This document shows, in pieces, positions 40,916 to 49,031 of a stretch of DNA of 59,760 bases. The notes under the pieces are model-generated. The model was not told the origin of the DNA and ran no database searches. It saw only the letters and a list, made by a program, of their open reading frames with translations. The stretch is from JABMQF01 sp964563755. Lineage in GTDB: Archaea; Nanobdellota; Nanobdellia; Woesearchaeales; UBA11576. The stretch covers positions 1 through 59,760 of the forward strand of contig CAZLYC010000011.1 in assembly GCA_964563755.1 (NCBI GenBank). Reading direction: 5' to 3'. A program made the position numbers and the translations under genes. Within the stretch, counting starts at the first letter, position 1, and each line of letters opens with the position of its first letter.

Positions 40916-41482
40916 TTGAAAGAATTGGCTAAGTTTTTATTTGAGACAGGACAGCTTTCAAGGGTGAAGCGCAGCGGTTTCTCGCTGATAGGTGTACCAC
41001 AGCAACATAGTGTTGCTGAGCACTGCCAGCGTGCTGCGGTCTTGGGATTTTTTCTTTCGAAGCTTGAGAAGGTGGATTCGAGTAAAGTCACGCTGATGTG
41101 CTTGTTCAATGATATCCATGAAGCAAGACTCAATGATCTCCACAAAGTAGGTCACAGGTACATTGATTTTAAGTCTGCTGAGAATAAGGCTTTGGCAGAG
41201 CAGTTTGAGCCGCTCGGTGACATTGGAAAAGACCTGCTTTCTCTGATGCAGGAATATCAGGCCAGGTCGACAAGGGAAGCTGAAGTCGCGCGTGATGCTG
41301 ACCTTCTTGAGAATGCTCTTGAGGCAAGGGAGTACATCAATATCGGTTTTAAAGATGCCCAGAATTGGATTGATAATATCTGGAAAGTCATTAAGACAGA
41401 ATCAGGAAAGAAACTCTTAAAGGAGATTGAGAAAGCTGATCCTAACGACTGGTGGAAGAACCTTAAAAAGATAGAAAGATAA
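40916..41482 (+). CDS. HD-domain phosphohydrolase (YfbR/HDDC2 type) with altered HD motif
   Basis: 188 residues from TTG 40916, with GGGTGA placed 5 bases before it (GTG 40907 is an alternative). The fold motifs are SVAEHCQRAAVLGFF with the first metal His, CLFNDIHEARLNDL at the HD doublet, and VARDADLLENALEAREY with the last Asp. The usual HD pair is ND here (His to Asn, codon AAT), which would weaken metal binding, while the following His-Glu is kept. Family members are 5'-nucleotidases on deoxynucleoside monophosphates. It is convergent with the adenosylhomocysteinase gene over 34 AT-rich bases. Confidence 0.85.
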   Translation: MKELAKFLFETGQLSRVKRSGFSLIGVPQQHSVAEHCQRAAVLGFFLSKLEKVDSSKVTLMCLFNDIHEARLNDLHKVGHRYIDFKSAENKALAEQFEPLGDIGKDLLSLMQEYQARSTREAEVARDADLLENALEAREYINIGFKDAQNWIDNIWKVIKTESGKKLLKEIEKADPNDWWKNLKKIER

Positions 41483-41516
41483 AAAAAGATTGAAAAATAT
41501 TTTTTATTTGTTGTAT

Positions 41517-42779
41517 TTATGTCCCTTCTTTCCATCCTGAAAGGTATTCTTGCTGTTCTGGCGTGAGCTTGTCTATCTTTATTCCCATCGCATCGAGCTG
41601 CAGCTGCGCTATGTCTATGTCAAGCTGTTCTGGGAGCTTGTGTACTTTTGCTGAAAGTTTCCCGCGGTTCTTCGCGAGGAATTCGCAAGACAATGCCTGC
41701 CCGCAGAATGATGTTGACATGACTTCTGAAGGGTGGCCTTCTGCGCATGCGAGATTGACCAGTCTTCCTTCCCCGCAGAGATATATCCTTTTGTCACCGA
41801 TGTAGAACTCTTCAAGTCCAGGTCGTATCAATGAAGATTTCTTTGCAGTCTTGCGGAGTGCCTTGACATCTATCTCGATATCGAAGTGTCCTGAGTTGGA
41901 TAGTATCGCTCCATCTTTCATGAGGCTAAAGTGCCTGCTTGTGAGGACATCCCTGTCGCCAGTCAGTGTTATGAAGATGTCTCCGATGGCTGCCGCCTTG
42001 TCCATAGGCATGACGTCAAATCCGTCCATCGCGGCCCTTAATGCAGGGACTTGTGCGACTTCAGTCACTATGACTTTTGCACCGAGTCCCTTTGCGCGTA
42101 GTGCGACTCCTTTTCCGCAATCGCCATAGCCGGCAACAACAACAGTCTTTCCTGAGAACAATATATTTGTCGCTCGTATTATGCCATCGAGCGTAGACTG
42201 TCCTGTTCCGTAGTAGTTGTCGAAGAGGTGTTTTGTCTGGTTGTCATTGACAGCAATTACTGGATAGAGCAGTGCCTTGTCTTTTTCCATGGCTCTGAGT
42301 CTTATTATTCCTGTTGTTGTCTCTTCGCATCCGCCGATTATGTCTTTTATGAGCTCCTTGTGCTTTGTGTGTATCTCTGTAACAAGGTCGCATCCGTCGT
42401 CTATTGTTATGTGCGGCTTGAACGCAATCACTTTGTTGAGGTATCTGTAATAATCCTCGTTTGTCTCTCCTTTGTATGCCCAGACCTTGACTCCGCGTTT
42501 TGCTAAGGCGGCAGAGACATCGTCCTGCGTAGATAATGGATTGCATCCTGTTATTGCTACATCTGCCCCTCCTGCGATGAGCGTTGAGACGAGGTTCGCT
42601 GTCTCTTTTGTTACGTGTAGCGCCATTCCTACACGCAGTCCAAGAAGCGGTTTCTCTTTTGCGAAGCGCTCTTTTATCTTCATTAGCGCTTTCATGTGCT
42701 GCTCTGCCCAGATTATGTTCTTCTCTCCCTGCTCTGCGAGCGCAGGGTCTTTTATCTCGTATTCCGGTGTTGATTTCAT
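41517..42779 (-). CDS. ahcY: S-adenosylhomocysteinase
   Basis: About 420 residues from the ATG at 42779, set by GGTGG 5 bases upstream; the frame stays open another 57 codons but that part has no similarity to the family and forms the structured leader. The enzyme hydrolyses S-adenosylhomocysteine to adenosine and homocysteine, relieving inhibition of methyltransferases. Motifs are NPLSTQDDVSAAL, the catalytic region ITIDDGCDL, GGCEETTTGIIRL, NDNQTKHLFDNYYGTGQS, the NAD-binding loop GYGDCGKGVA, SNSGHFDIEID and the tail with LTPEQQEYL. Length is typical of archaeal enzymes. Confidence 0.97.
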   Translation of the reverse strand: MKSTPEYEIKDPALAEQGEKNIIWAEQHMKALMKIKERFAKEKPLLGLRVGMALHVTKETANLVSTLIAGGADVAITGCNPLSTQDDVSAALAKRGVKVWAYKGETNEDYYRYLNKVIAFKPHITIDDGCDLVTEIHTKHKELIKDIIGGCEETTTGIIRLRAMEKDKALLYPVIAVNDNQTKHLFDNYYGTGQSTLDGIIRATNILFSGKTVVVAGYGDCGKGVALRAKGLGAKVIVTEVAQVPALRAAMDGFDVMPMDKAAAIGDIFITLTGDRDVLTSRHFSLMKDGAILSNSGHFDIEIDVKALRKTAKKSSLIRPGLEEFYIGDKRIYLCGEGRLVNLACAEGHPSEVMSTSFCGQALSCEFLAKNRGKLSAKVHKLPEQLDIDIAQLQLDAMGIKIDKLTPEQQEYLSGWKEGT

Positions 42780-42919
42780 TGTTCCACCAAATATAATAGT
42801 TTTCTGATTAGCGCCGGTTCTTGAAGAATTCTTTTGTGAACACCGATTTTTGTTTTGGAAATAACTGGGAAAACAGCTTTTGCTGACCGGCACTGTCCCC
42901 GTCTTGCCTAATTTCCAAA
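42780..42919 (-). promoter_or_regulatory. structured ahcY leader, candidate riboswitch-like pseudoknot
   Basis: The leader read on the minus strand opens with a 9-bp stem TTTGGAAAT / ATTTCCAAA (42911-42919 with 42854-42862). Inside are GGGA/UCCC (42896-42899 with 42867-42870) and CAGC-AAAA-GCUG (42874-42885). A single-stranded part of that structure, AGUGCCGGU (42886-42894), pairs over 9 bp (one G-U) with ACCGGCGCU (42810-42818) downstream, making a pseudoknot. The downstream arm is about 30 bases before the GGTGG ribosome-binding site (about 42784-42788). A TATA-like GTTTAAAAAC (42939-42948) would start the RNA near 42918. It does not match the known SAH riboswitch consensus as I know it. 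Regulation is inferred. Confidence 0.5.
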
Positions 42920-42920
42920 G

Positions 42921-42930
42921 ATTAATAAAC
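42921..42930 (+). promoter_or_regulatory. TATA box of DUF192 gene (leaderless start)
   Basis: ATTAATAAAC is centred about 28 bases before the ATG at 42954, predicting a transcript that begins at the start codon. The divergent ahcY promoter uses the same 35-base spacer. Confidence 0.5.
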
Positions 42931-42953
42931 ATTTTGATGTTTTTAAACACTCA

Positions 42954-43511
42954 ATGGCGCTTGAAAGGCTTCACGAGCATATTGACCCTGAAAAGAAGGG
43001 GATTGATAAGATTAAGCACCTGTTCAATAAGCACGTGGTCGCTATAAAAGTGGCTTCGCTTGCCGCTCTTTTTGTGATTCTTGTAGGAGCATTGGCTTTT
43101 GTTGATGCGCCGAAGAAGGTCGAAGGCCCTCCCAGAGTATGTTTCAAGAATGATGTCTGTCTTGATCTTATTCTCGCTCAGTCTGTTGAGGAAAAGACAA
43201 TAGGACTAAGCAATTATTCTAATATACTTGCCACCCAAGGCATGCTGTTCATATTTGATAATTCTGCCAAGAGGAGCATGTGGATGAAGAATATGAGTTT
43301 CAACATAGATATAATGTGGATAGGTTCTGATAAGAGGATAGGTTACATGGAAGAGAACCTTGAACCTTGCTGGGAGGAGGAATGCGATGTCTTCACTCCT
43401 GCTGTAAAAGCGAAGTACATCCTTGAGACCAAGGCAGGTTTCATTGATTACACTAATCTTTACCTTAATGACCGTGTTGAGCTGCAGAATGTCCACGAGG
43501 ACCTCATATGA
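42954..43511 (+). CDS. DUF192 protein with N-terminal membrane anchor
   Basis: 185 residues. One membrane helix (about 30-50, VVAIKVASLAALFVILVGAL) follows a charged cytoplasmic start. The outer part is DUF192: KNDVCLDLILAQSVEEKTIG, NILATQGMLFIFDN and KRSMWMKNMSFNIDIMWI are the family hallmarks. Two cysteine pairs (VCFKNDVC, PCWEEEC) could form disulfides outside. DUF192 function is unknown; secretion and beta-barrel shape are known for the family. The stop overlaps the endonuclease III start by 4 bp (ATGA). Confidence 0.9.
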   Translation: MALERLHEHIDPEKKGIDKIKHLFNKHVVAIKVASLAALFVILVGALAFVDAPKKVEGPPRVCFKNDVCLDLILAQSVEEKTIGLSNYSNILATQGMLFIFDNSAKRSMWMKNMSFNIDIMWIGSDKRIGYMEENLEPCWEEECDVFTPAVKAKYILETKAGFIDYTNLYLNDRVELQNVHEDLI

Positions 43512-44161
43512 ATCCGGTTTTGATAGATAAGATAGTCCCAATTCTAAAGCGCGAGATAAGAAAGTTCAATGTTACCACTCTGACCCAGATCTCGCGTAAG
43601 AACGACCCGTTTTTTGTTCTTATCTCCTGTCTTCTTAGTCTGCGCACAAAGGATGAGACGACAGCTAAGGCATCAGAGCGTCTTTTCAGCATAGCACCTA
43701 CAGCGAAGAAACTCTCAGCCCTGCCAGGGAAGAGTATTGAGAAGCTGATTTATCCTGTCGGTTTCTATAAGACAAAGGCGAAGAGGATAAAGGACATTGC
43801 AAAACTGCTTGTTGAGAAATATGATTCAAAAGTGCCGGATACTATTGATGAGCTTTTGAAGTTCCACGGAGTTGGCAGGAAAACCGCGAACATCGTAGTT
43901 ACGATAGGATTCAACAAGCCAGGTGTCGCTGTCGACACGCACGTACACAGGATTTCCAACAGATTAGGTTATGTCAAGACCAAGACGCCTGAAGAGACTG
44001 AATTCGCGCTAAGAAAGAAGCTGCCGAAGAAGCATTGGATTGTCTACAACGATCTTCTTGTCACATGGGGCCAGAATGTCTGTAAGCCGGTTTCTCCGCT
44101 CTGTAGCAAGTGTGCGATAAGACAGTACTGCAACAGAATCGGTGTCAAGATAAGTAGATGA
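43508..44161 (+). CDS. nth: endonuclease III (Nth), DNA glycosylase/AP lyase
   Basis: 217 residues. The helix-hairpin-helix LLKFHGVGRKTANIV contains the catalytic Lys (K125), AVDTHVHRISNR the catalytic Asp (D143), and C192-x6-C199-x2-C202-x5-C208 binds the 4Fe-4S cluster, so it is a complete bifunctional enzyme for oxidised pyrimidines in base-excision repair. It is coupled to the DUF192 gene by an ATGA overlap. Together with UvrABC and endonuclease IV in the same window it gives a broad repair set. Confidence 0.96.
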   Translation: MNPVLIDKIVPILKREIRKFNVTTLTQISRKNDPFFVLISCLLSLRTKDETTAKASERLFSIAPTAKKLSALPGKSIEKLIYPVGFYKTKAKRIKDIAKLLVEKYDSKVPDTIDELLKFHGVGRKTANIVVTIGFNKPGVAVDTHVHRISNRLGYVKTKTPEETEFALRKKLPKKHWIVYNDLLVTWGQNVCKPVSPLCSKCAIRQYCNRIGVKISR

Positions 44162-44175
44162 TTTCTTTTAAAGAA

Positions 44176-44928
44176 TTAAGATTTTCCATCTTTCCAAAGC
44201 TGATCAAACCACTCACGATAATAATCTGCAATGTATTGGTTACGTATTAAAAAAGCGACATAATATCCGGGGACCATCACCGAGGTTATAACATAATCTG
44301 CAAAGATATCTATATAGACAGGACGAGTTACAGGCAGATATTTTATTTCTATTAGCCCAGGGGATTTTTTGATGCTATCAAGAGGTTCTCTAGAATCTTC
44401 TTTCATTAAATATTTTCCTTTTATGCCAAGCTTCACCCTCTTCTTATGAAAATCAGACCAATAAGCAGGCATTGCGTCTTGTGCTACCTTGTCTGAACCA
44501 AAGACTCTAATAACATCTCCTTTATTCAGTACTCTCAAAGAGATGTCTCTCGCAGCCTTAACTCCTTCTAACCCTCTATATACTTCAGCTTCATCTCTGA
44601 ATCCTGCAAAAGATTGTATGGATTCTAATTCAGGAATCAAAGTATGGGCATCTTCTTCTAATTGAGAAAGTTCATTCTTCTTATAATTGATATAGTCCAA
44701 TATTTTTTGCGGATTTGTAGCATTGTAATAATATGTCTTACCCTTGATAATAGAAGTGACTAGACCTTTTTTATTTAGTTTATCAAGTATATGATATATC
44801 TTAGAACGGGATACCTTAGATTCATCAACAATCGGTCCTATCGTTGTAGAACCTATTTTTACCAAAGCGAGATATACTTTAGTTTCGGCTTCAGTCAAAC
44901 CTAATTTGTGAAACAAATTCGTATCCAT
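44176..44928 (-). CDS. TrmB-family transcription regulator
   Basis: 250 residues. The N-terminal winged helix (GLTEAETKVYLALVKIGSTT, ESKVSRSKIYHILDKLNKKG, then LVTSIIKGKTYYYNA) is the TrmB DNA-binding domain. A coiled-coil-like helix (YKKNELSQLEEDAHTLIPEL) precedes a PLD-fold effector part typical of TrmB (GLEGVKAARDISLRVLNKGD and FADYVITSVMVPGYYVAFLI). Many members sense sugars; the ligand here is open. It is divergent from the radical SAM/methyltransferase genes, which it probably controls. Codon use is AT-richer than in the neighbours, like the next two genes. Confidence 0.9.
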   Translation of the reverse strand: MDTNLFHKLGLTEAETKVYLALVKIGSTTIGPIVDESKVSRSKIYHILDKLNKKGLVTSIIKGKTYYYNATNPQKILDYINYKKNELSQLEEDAHTLIPELESIQSFAGFRDEAEVYRGLEGVKAARDISLRVLNKGDVIRVFGSDKVAQDAMPAYWSDFHKKRVKLGIKGKYLMKEDSREPLDSIKKSPGLIEIKYLPVTRPVYIDIFADYVITSVMVPGYYVAFLIRNQYIADYYREWFDQLWKDGKS

Positions 44929-44962
44929 TGTTTTTAACCCCTATAAATATAATCTAATTGTA

Positions 44963-45015
44963 TTCCCCCACAGGGGAAGCTTATATTTAAATACATGTTA
45001 CTACAATACAGTAAC
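44963..45015. promoter_or_regulatory. control region of TrmB / radical SAM pair with two dyads
   Basis: A perfect dyad TTCCCC-CACA-GGGGAA (44963-44978) is followed by TATA sequence TTATATTTAAATA (44981-44993) and a second dyad GTTACT-N7-AGTAAC (44997-45015) that overlaps the expected start near 45010. TrmB proteins bind such dyads. Both promoters (plus and minus) share this 91-base gap. Confidence 0.55.
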
Positions 45016-45019
45016 TAAT

Positions 45020-46156
45020 ATGTTTAACGAAATATACGAAAAAGCAGATAGAGAAATAAGAAGTGTGCTATTGAACACACACAGCCCAAATAGTGACGAA
45101 GTCGCAGCTATCCTAGATAAAAAAACGAGTTTAGACCTGGAGGAATTAGCGCTGATTTTAGAGTTAGGCAAAAAAGAAAAGACAGAAAATATCATCGAGA
45201 AGATAAGAACCGAAGTGTTAAAGAGATACAGAAAAAACAAAAACAGCTTAAGACAGATTACACCCATATATGTTTCAAGTTATTGCCAGAATAAGTGTAG
45301 ATACTGCGGATATTCCTCAAACATAAACGAGTTTAAAAGAACAAGGTTAGGGATTGAAGAATTTCAAGAAGAAGTTTTATCAGTCATTGCTTCTGATTCT
45401 AAGGTTGTTGAGTTGGTTCTAGGAAGCGATAAGAAGTTTAGCCCGGAATTGCTTGGAAAGTATATTAAAAAAACGAAAGAGATGCTTAACTATAAGGAAG
45501 GAAGCGGAATTTTACTATGCTCAGACCATTTTTCAAAAGAAGATTATCATTTTCTAGAAAACAAAGGGCTTTGGGGTGTTGTTCAGTGGGATGAGACTTT
45601 AGACAGAGAAAAATATCATGAATGGCACAAAGACAGCCCTAAAAAATCAAATTTTGAAGAAAGGATGAATACTCATGACAAGGCTTTGTCATGCGGACTC
45701 GAAGTGGCCACAGGATTTCTGTTCGGTTTAGCGGATTATCGTTATGATATGCTTATGCAGATAACTAAAGCAAGATACCTCAAAAAGGAATATGGAAGAA
45801 TGCCGTTCGTATTCGGAGTTCCAAGACTCAAAGAATTCGGCAAACACAGCATAACAACCATGCATGAGGTGGATGACAAACAATTCGAGCTGGCTCTGTT
45901 AGCATATAAGCTGGCTGAGCCGGAAGTTGGAAGATGGCTTCAGACAAGAGAGACTCTCGAGTTGAACATTAGAAATTTCTTAGATTGGGACGTATGCACC
46001 TACAGTTGTGGAAATGTCATGCCCGGAGGTTACACCATCAATATAGGGAAAAACATGTCCCAGTTTAAAGTGAACGAGGTCAAAAAAGAAGAATTTGAAA
46101 AAGAATTGGAAAAAATAAATTTTTCAGTTAATTACAACTGGATTGAGGGGGGTTAA
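45020..46156 (+). CDS. ThiH/HydG-like radical SAM enzyme
   Basis: 378 residues. CQNKCRYC (C-x3-C-x2-C) after ITPIYVSSYC binds the 4Fe-4S cluster, and YVSSYCQNKCRYCGYSS is near the ThiH/HydG signature. Other family phrases are VVQWDETLDREKYHEWHKDS, GLEVATGFLFGLADYRYDML and LQTRETLELNIR. ThiH and HydG split tyrosine (thiamine synthesis or hydrogenase ligand making), but no thiamine or hydrogenase genes are near, so another substrate is possible. The C-terminal CTYSCGNVMPGG has two more cysteines. The gene follows a dyad-rich promoter and is followed by a methyltransferase 2 bp after its stop. Confidence 0.85.
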   Translation: MFNEIYEKADREIRSVLLNTHSPNSDEVAAILDKKTSLDLEELALILELGKKEKTENIIEKIRTEVLKRYRKNKNSLRQITPIYVSSYCQNKCRYCGYSSNINEFKRTRLGIEEFQEEVLSVIASDSKVVELVLGSDKKFSPELLGKYIKKTKEMLNYKEGSGILLCSDHFSKEDYHFLENKGLWGVVQWDETLDREKYHEWHKDSPKKSNFEERMNTHDKALSCGLEVATGFLFGLADYRYDMLMQITKARYLKKEYGRMPFVFGVPRLKEFGKHSITTMHEVDDKQFELALLAYKLAEPEVGRWLQTRETLELNIRNFLDWDVCTYSCGNVMPGGYTINIGKNMSQFKVNEVKKEEFEKELEKINFSVNYNWIEGG

Positions 46157-46157
46157 A

Positions 46158-47000
46158 ATGCCAGAAACACTTGAAATCATACCAATAATAACAAGGGAAG
46201 AGAAAGGAATCATAGAAAATAAGATAATCCCAAGACTGAATTTCATGTATTCACACCTTGAGATTCCAATATCTGACATCTACAGATTGACTGAAAGCAC
46301 AATAGAAATGAGCAAAGCAGATAAGCCCATAACAGAAATAGAAAGAGATTTGCATTCATACCTGGATGAAAACAATGTCCTCAGATTATTTGAAGAGAAA
46401 ATGGATGTTCGAGCTTTGATGTGGTATCAAAAGATATCCCCTCACATAAAAGGTAAGACTTTTTTAGATTTAGGAGGAGGGGATGGAAGGACAGCAAAAC
46501 GCGTTTTTGATGAAAATGCCAACAAGGGTAAAAATATTGAAATCATTGTCACTGACGTGCTTGATTATGATGACAGGGTTAGAGGTTTGCCGTATGTTAA
46601 GATGCAAGGAACAAATACTCCTTTTGAAGATCAATCTTTTGACACAGTATTTTTAGGGACAGTATACCACCATGTTGGAAAAAACATTGACGATCCGCTG
46701 GAATTAGTTGAAGAATCAGTCAGATTGGCGAAGAACAGGCTTATTGTTATAGAATCAGTATATCAAAATGAAACTGAAAGATTATACACGATGTGGATTG
46801 ATTGGTTCTATAATAGAGTTTTACATTACTCTGATAATCCGAGTAAAAAAGTGAATGTGCCATTTAATTTTCGTAAACCTGAAGAATGGAAAACCGCCAT
46901 TGAGAGTTTTGGTCTGGAGATGACACAGTTCAGGGACCTTAAAACTTTTCAGATATTAAACCCGGAACATCACTGGTTATACGTCGCAGATAGAAAATAG
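46158..47000 (+). CDS. SAM-dependent methyltransferase
   Basis: 280 residues. ATG 46158 is used because GAGGGGGGTT lies a few bases before it. After about 95 residues of helical N-terminal extension comes a class I methyltransferase: FLDLGGGDGRTAK (motif I), IEIIVTDVLDYDD (motif II), TPFEDQSFDTVFLGTVYHHV (motifs IV/V) and RLIVIES. The ending EHHWLYVADRK fits the last strand. The pairing with a radical SAM gene under one promoter suggests a two-step natural-product or cofactor modification. The substrate is unknown. Confidence 0.85.
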   Translation: MPETLEIIPIITREEKGIIENKIIPRLNFMYSHLEIPISDIYRLTESTIEMSKADKPITEIERDLHSYLDENNVLRLFEEKMDVRALMWYQKISPHIKGKTFLDLGGGDGRTAKRVFDENANKGKNIEIIVTDVLDYDDRVRGLPYVKMQGTNTPFEDQSFDTVFLGTVYHHVGKNIDDPLELVEESVRLAKNRLIVIESVYQNETERLYTMWIDWFYNRVLHYSDNPSKKVNVPFNFRKPEEWKTAIESFGLEMTQFRDLKTFQILNPEHHWLYVADRK

Positions 47001-47044
47001 AAGATTAAATAAAAATAAAGAAATAAAAAAAAGTTCTAAAGATT

Positions 47045-47398
47045 TTATTCTGTCTCTTCGACTGAATATATTGCCTTTAGTGCAACGACAAGTGCTGCTG
47101 GTATTACGAACAGCATCATCGCTGAGAATAGGCTCTTCAGGAATGGACCGACATCGGACACGCTTTCCAGTATCTGCCCGCCCTGGCTCGCCATTACGAC
47201 AAGCACGAGTGTCGCGAACAGGAATGTGTTCGTCTCTCTTCCGGTCACGTTCAGGAAGCCTACGACGAGTCCTAAGATTATCAGGACAGATGTCATTGTC
47301 GCTCCAAGAGGCCAGAATCCTGCTATGATGGCTATTATGAGTCCCACGATAAAGGCCCAGCTGCCAACACGCTTGATTACGTTTTGTTCCTTTTTCAT
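47045..47398 (-). CDS. four-helix membrane protein, unknown
   Basis: 117 residues from the ATG at 47398, with AGGGGTAAT just upstream. Helices are at about 12-30 (AFIVGLIIAIIAGFW), 34-50 (MTSVLIILGLVVGFL), 58-70 (FLFATLVLVVMAS) and 88-108 (FSAMMLFVIPAALVVALKAI). The topology is similar to small archaeal membrane proteins of unknown role. A TATA box, TTTATAAAT on the minus strand (47449-47457), gives it its own promoter. It closes the AT-rich island to its left. Confidence 0.65.
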   Translation of the reverse strand: MKKEQNVIKRVGSWAFIVGLIIAIIAGFWPLGATMTSVLIILGLVVGFLNVTGRETNTFLFATLVLVVMASQGGQILESVSDVGPFLKSLFSAMMLFVIPAALVVALKAIYSVEETE

Positions 47399-47546
47399 AT
47401 TGATTACCCCTTTTTTTCGTGGCTTTTGAGTTTTGTATTCAAAAACCATTTATAAACTGGTAGAGCTGGATAAATTATAAACTTTTCGTCCAGTTTAGCG
47501 GCGTAAGAGCTATATCCAACAGACCACTGAATAGTAGAAAAAATAA

Positions 47547-47555
47547 TTTTATATA
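47547..47555 (+). promoter_or_regulatory. TATA box for PHP-domain gene
   Basis: TTTTATATA predicts a start near 47577, so the ATG at 47585 (MASVIFKR) is preferred to the ATG at 47561, which would not be in the mRNA. Confidence 0.5.
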
Positions 47556-47584
47556 CAAAGATGCAGCAAGGGAAGACTCAAATC

Positions 47585-48481
47585 ATGGCTTCAGTCATTT
47601 TCAAACGACCCCCGATAAAAAAGCTGAAGAAAGACGGCTTGTTCGGTGTAGACCTTCACTTCCATACGCAGTATTCTCTTGATGCTATCTCGCGCATAAG
47701 CAATGCTGTGAAGAAAGCAGAGAAGAAAGGGTTCGGTTTTGCCATAACTGATCATAACACAGTGAAAGGTGTCATGGCATCATATAAGATAAGGAGGCAC
47801 GCCTTGATAATACCGGGCATTGAAGTCACCTGCAACAACGGCAATCACGTGCTCGCTTATTTCTACTCGCACAATGAGCTTGAGGAGTTCTTCAATAAAA
47901 CAATGAAACCCAGGATGAGCAACCCATTCTATGTCAATGCATCCGTAGCACAGGTGTTAGAACTATCTAAAAGATACAACTGCATCATTGGAGCTCCGCA
48001 TCCTTATGCGCCAGGCGCAGTCTCTATGATGAATTCAGGAGTATCTGAAAAGGTTGAGAAGGGTCTGGACACTATTGAAGTGCTCAATGGTTTCAACTTA
48101 AGGAGCAGGAACATGAAGGCATTGTACTGGGCATCACGTCTTGACAAGAGCATGACTGGAGGGTCTGACGGGCATTCTACAATACATCTTGGAAAAGTAC
48201 TTACTTTCACTCAGGGCCATGACATAGAATCCATATTCAAAGACATCCTAAAGAAAAAGTCAATAGTCATTGGTAAAGAGAATGGTCTTCTTGTAAAGGC
48301 GCTCATGACAATAAGGAAAGACAAGACATACATAAGCAACTGCAAGAAGATGCATCTCGCAAAGAAACTCATCAAGACACAATGGGACCTTGAATATAGC
48401 TACTTCCGTAACAGGTTCAACAGGCATAAGGCGGATAAGATGATTAGGGAGCATCAGAAAGATATGAATCAAGTCAGATGA
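47585..48481 (+). CDS. PHP-domain metal-dependent phosphoesterase
   Basis: 298 residues. The PHP motifs are DLHFHTQYSLDA (motif I), ITDHNTVKG (II), PGIEVTC (with GIEV), GAPHPYAPG (III) and GGSDGHSTIHLGKV (IV). These position histidines and aspartates for a trinuclear metal site of the PHP family. Relatives include histidinol-phosphatase, DNA-polymerase-linked PHP domains and phosphoesterases for nucleoside phosphates. A basic C-terminal extension (NRFNRHKADKMIREHQK) may bind nucleic acid or membrane. It is convergent with the DedA gene. Confidence 0.88.
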   Translation: MASVIFKRPPIKKLKKDGLFGVDLHFHTQYSLDAISRISNAVKKAEKKGFGFAITDHNTVKGVMASYKIRRHALIIPGIEVTCNNGNHVLAYFYSHNELEEFFNKTMKPRMSNPFYVNASVAQVLELSKRYNCIIGAPHPYAPGAVSMMNSGVSEKVEKGLDTIEVLNGFNLRSRNMKALYWASRLDKSMTGGSDGHSTIHLGKVLTFTQGHDIESIFKDILKKKSIVIGKENGLLVKALMTIRKDKTYISNCKKMHLAKKLIKTQWDLEYSYFRNRFNRHKADKMIREHQKDMNQVR

Positions 48482-48485
48482 ACGT

Positions 48486-49031
48486 TTACAGCGCGCCTCC
48501 AATCATACCCATAATTAAGAATCTTGGTACTCTGCTTACAATTGCTACCAAAACAAAATACAGGAAGCTCATACCGCATATTCCTGCTGACCAGCATACT
48601 GCACTGTAAGGTATAGGAGATACTGCTCCTACAACAACCGCAAATGGGCCGTATTTGCTGAATAGTTTTCTGCCACGGTTCAGATGTTTGTGTCCGAAAA
48701 TCTCCTTGAATTTCTCAGCACCTATCTTTCTGCCAAGAAAATATCCGAATACTCCTGCCAGGCAACTTGCCAACCCCCCTATTATATAGACGTATAACGA
48801 ATCGAACCCTGCCAAAGCAGCTGTGAATACTACCAGGTCAGGGGATATTGGCTGTATCACCGTGTCCATTATTATGATTATGAGTATCATGCCAAAAAGT
48901 CCGTAACTGGAGACAAAACCCTGCGATAGGTGTTTCAGCTGAGGATAGAATATGATTGTCATCACGAATATGAGTGCAAGTATTCCAAAAAGATAGTACT
49001 TGCTGAAATTGCTGTACTTTTGGTTTTTCAT
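48486..49031 (-). CDS. DedA/VTT-domain membrane protein
   Basis: 181 residues from ATG 49031, which overlaps the upstream SDR stop as ATGA; a GTG two codons earlier is possible. Hydrophobic helices at about 12-30, 42-65 and 70-90 and near the C-terminus surround the VTT motif (GYFLGRKIGAEKF, then KYGPFAVVVGAVSPIPY). DedA/SNARE-associated proteins move or flip lipids, often undecaprenyl or phospholipid carriers. It is part of a minus-strand cluster with lipid-type genes, which supports a membrane-lipid role. Confidence 0.88.
   Translation of the reverse strand: MKNQKYSNFSKYYLFGILALIFVMTIIFYPQLKHLSQGFVSSYGLFGMILIIIIMDTVIQPISPDLVVFTAALAGFDSLYVYIIGGLASCLAGVFGYFLGRKIGAEKFKEIFGHKHLNRGRKLFSKYGPFAVVVGAVSPIPYSAVCWSAGICGMSFLYFVLVAIVSRVPRFLIMGMIGGAL

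Noticed and set aside
42780..42950. N-terminal extension of S-adenosylhomocysteinase
   Set aside because: The frame is open, but the region has no similarity to the family and the ribosome-binding site points to the ATG at 42779.
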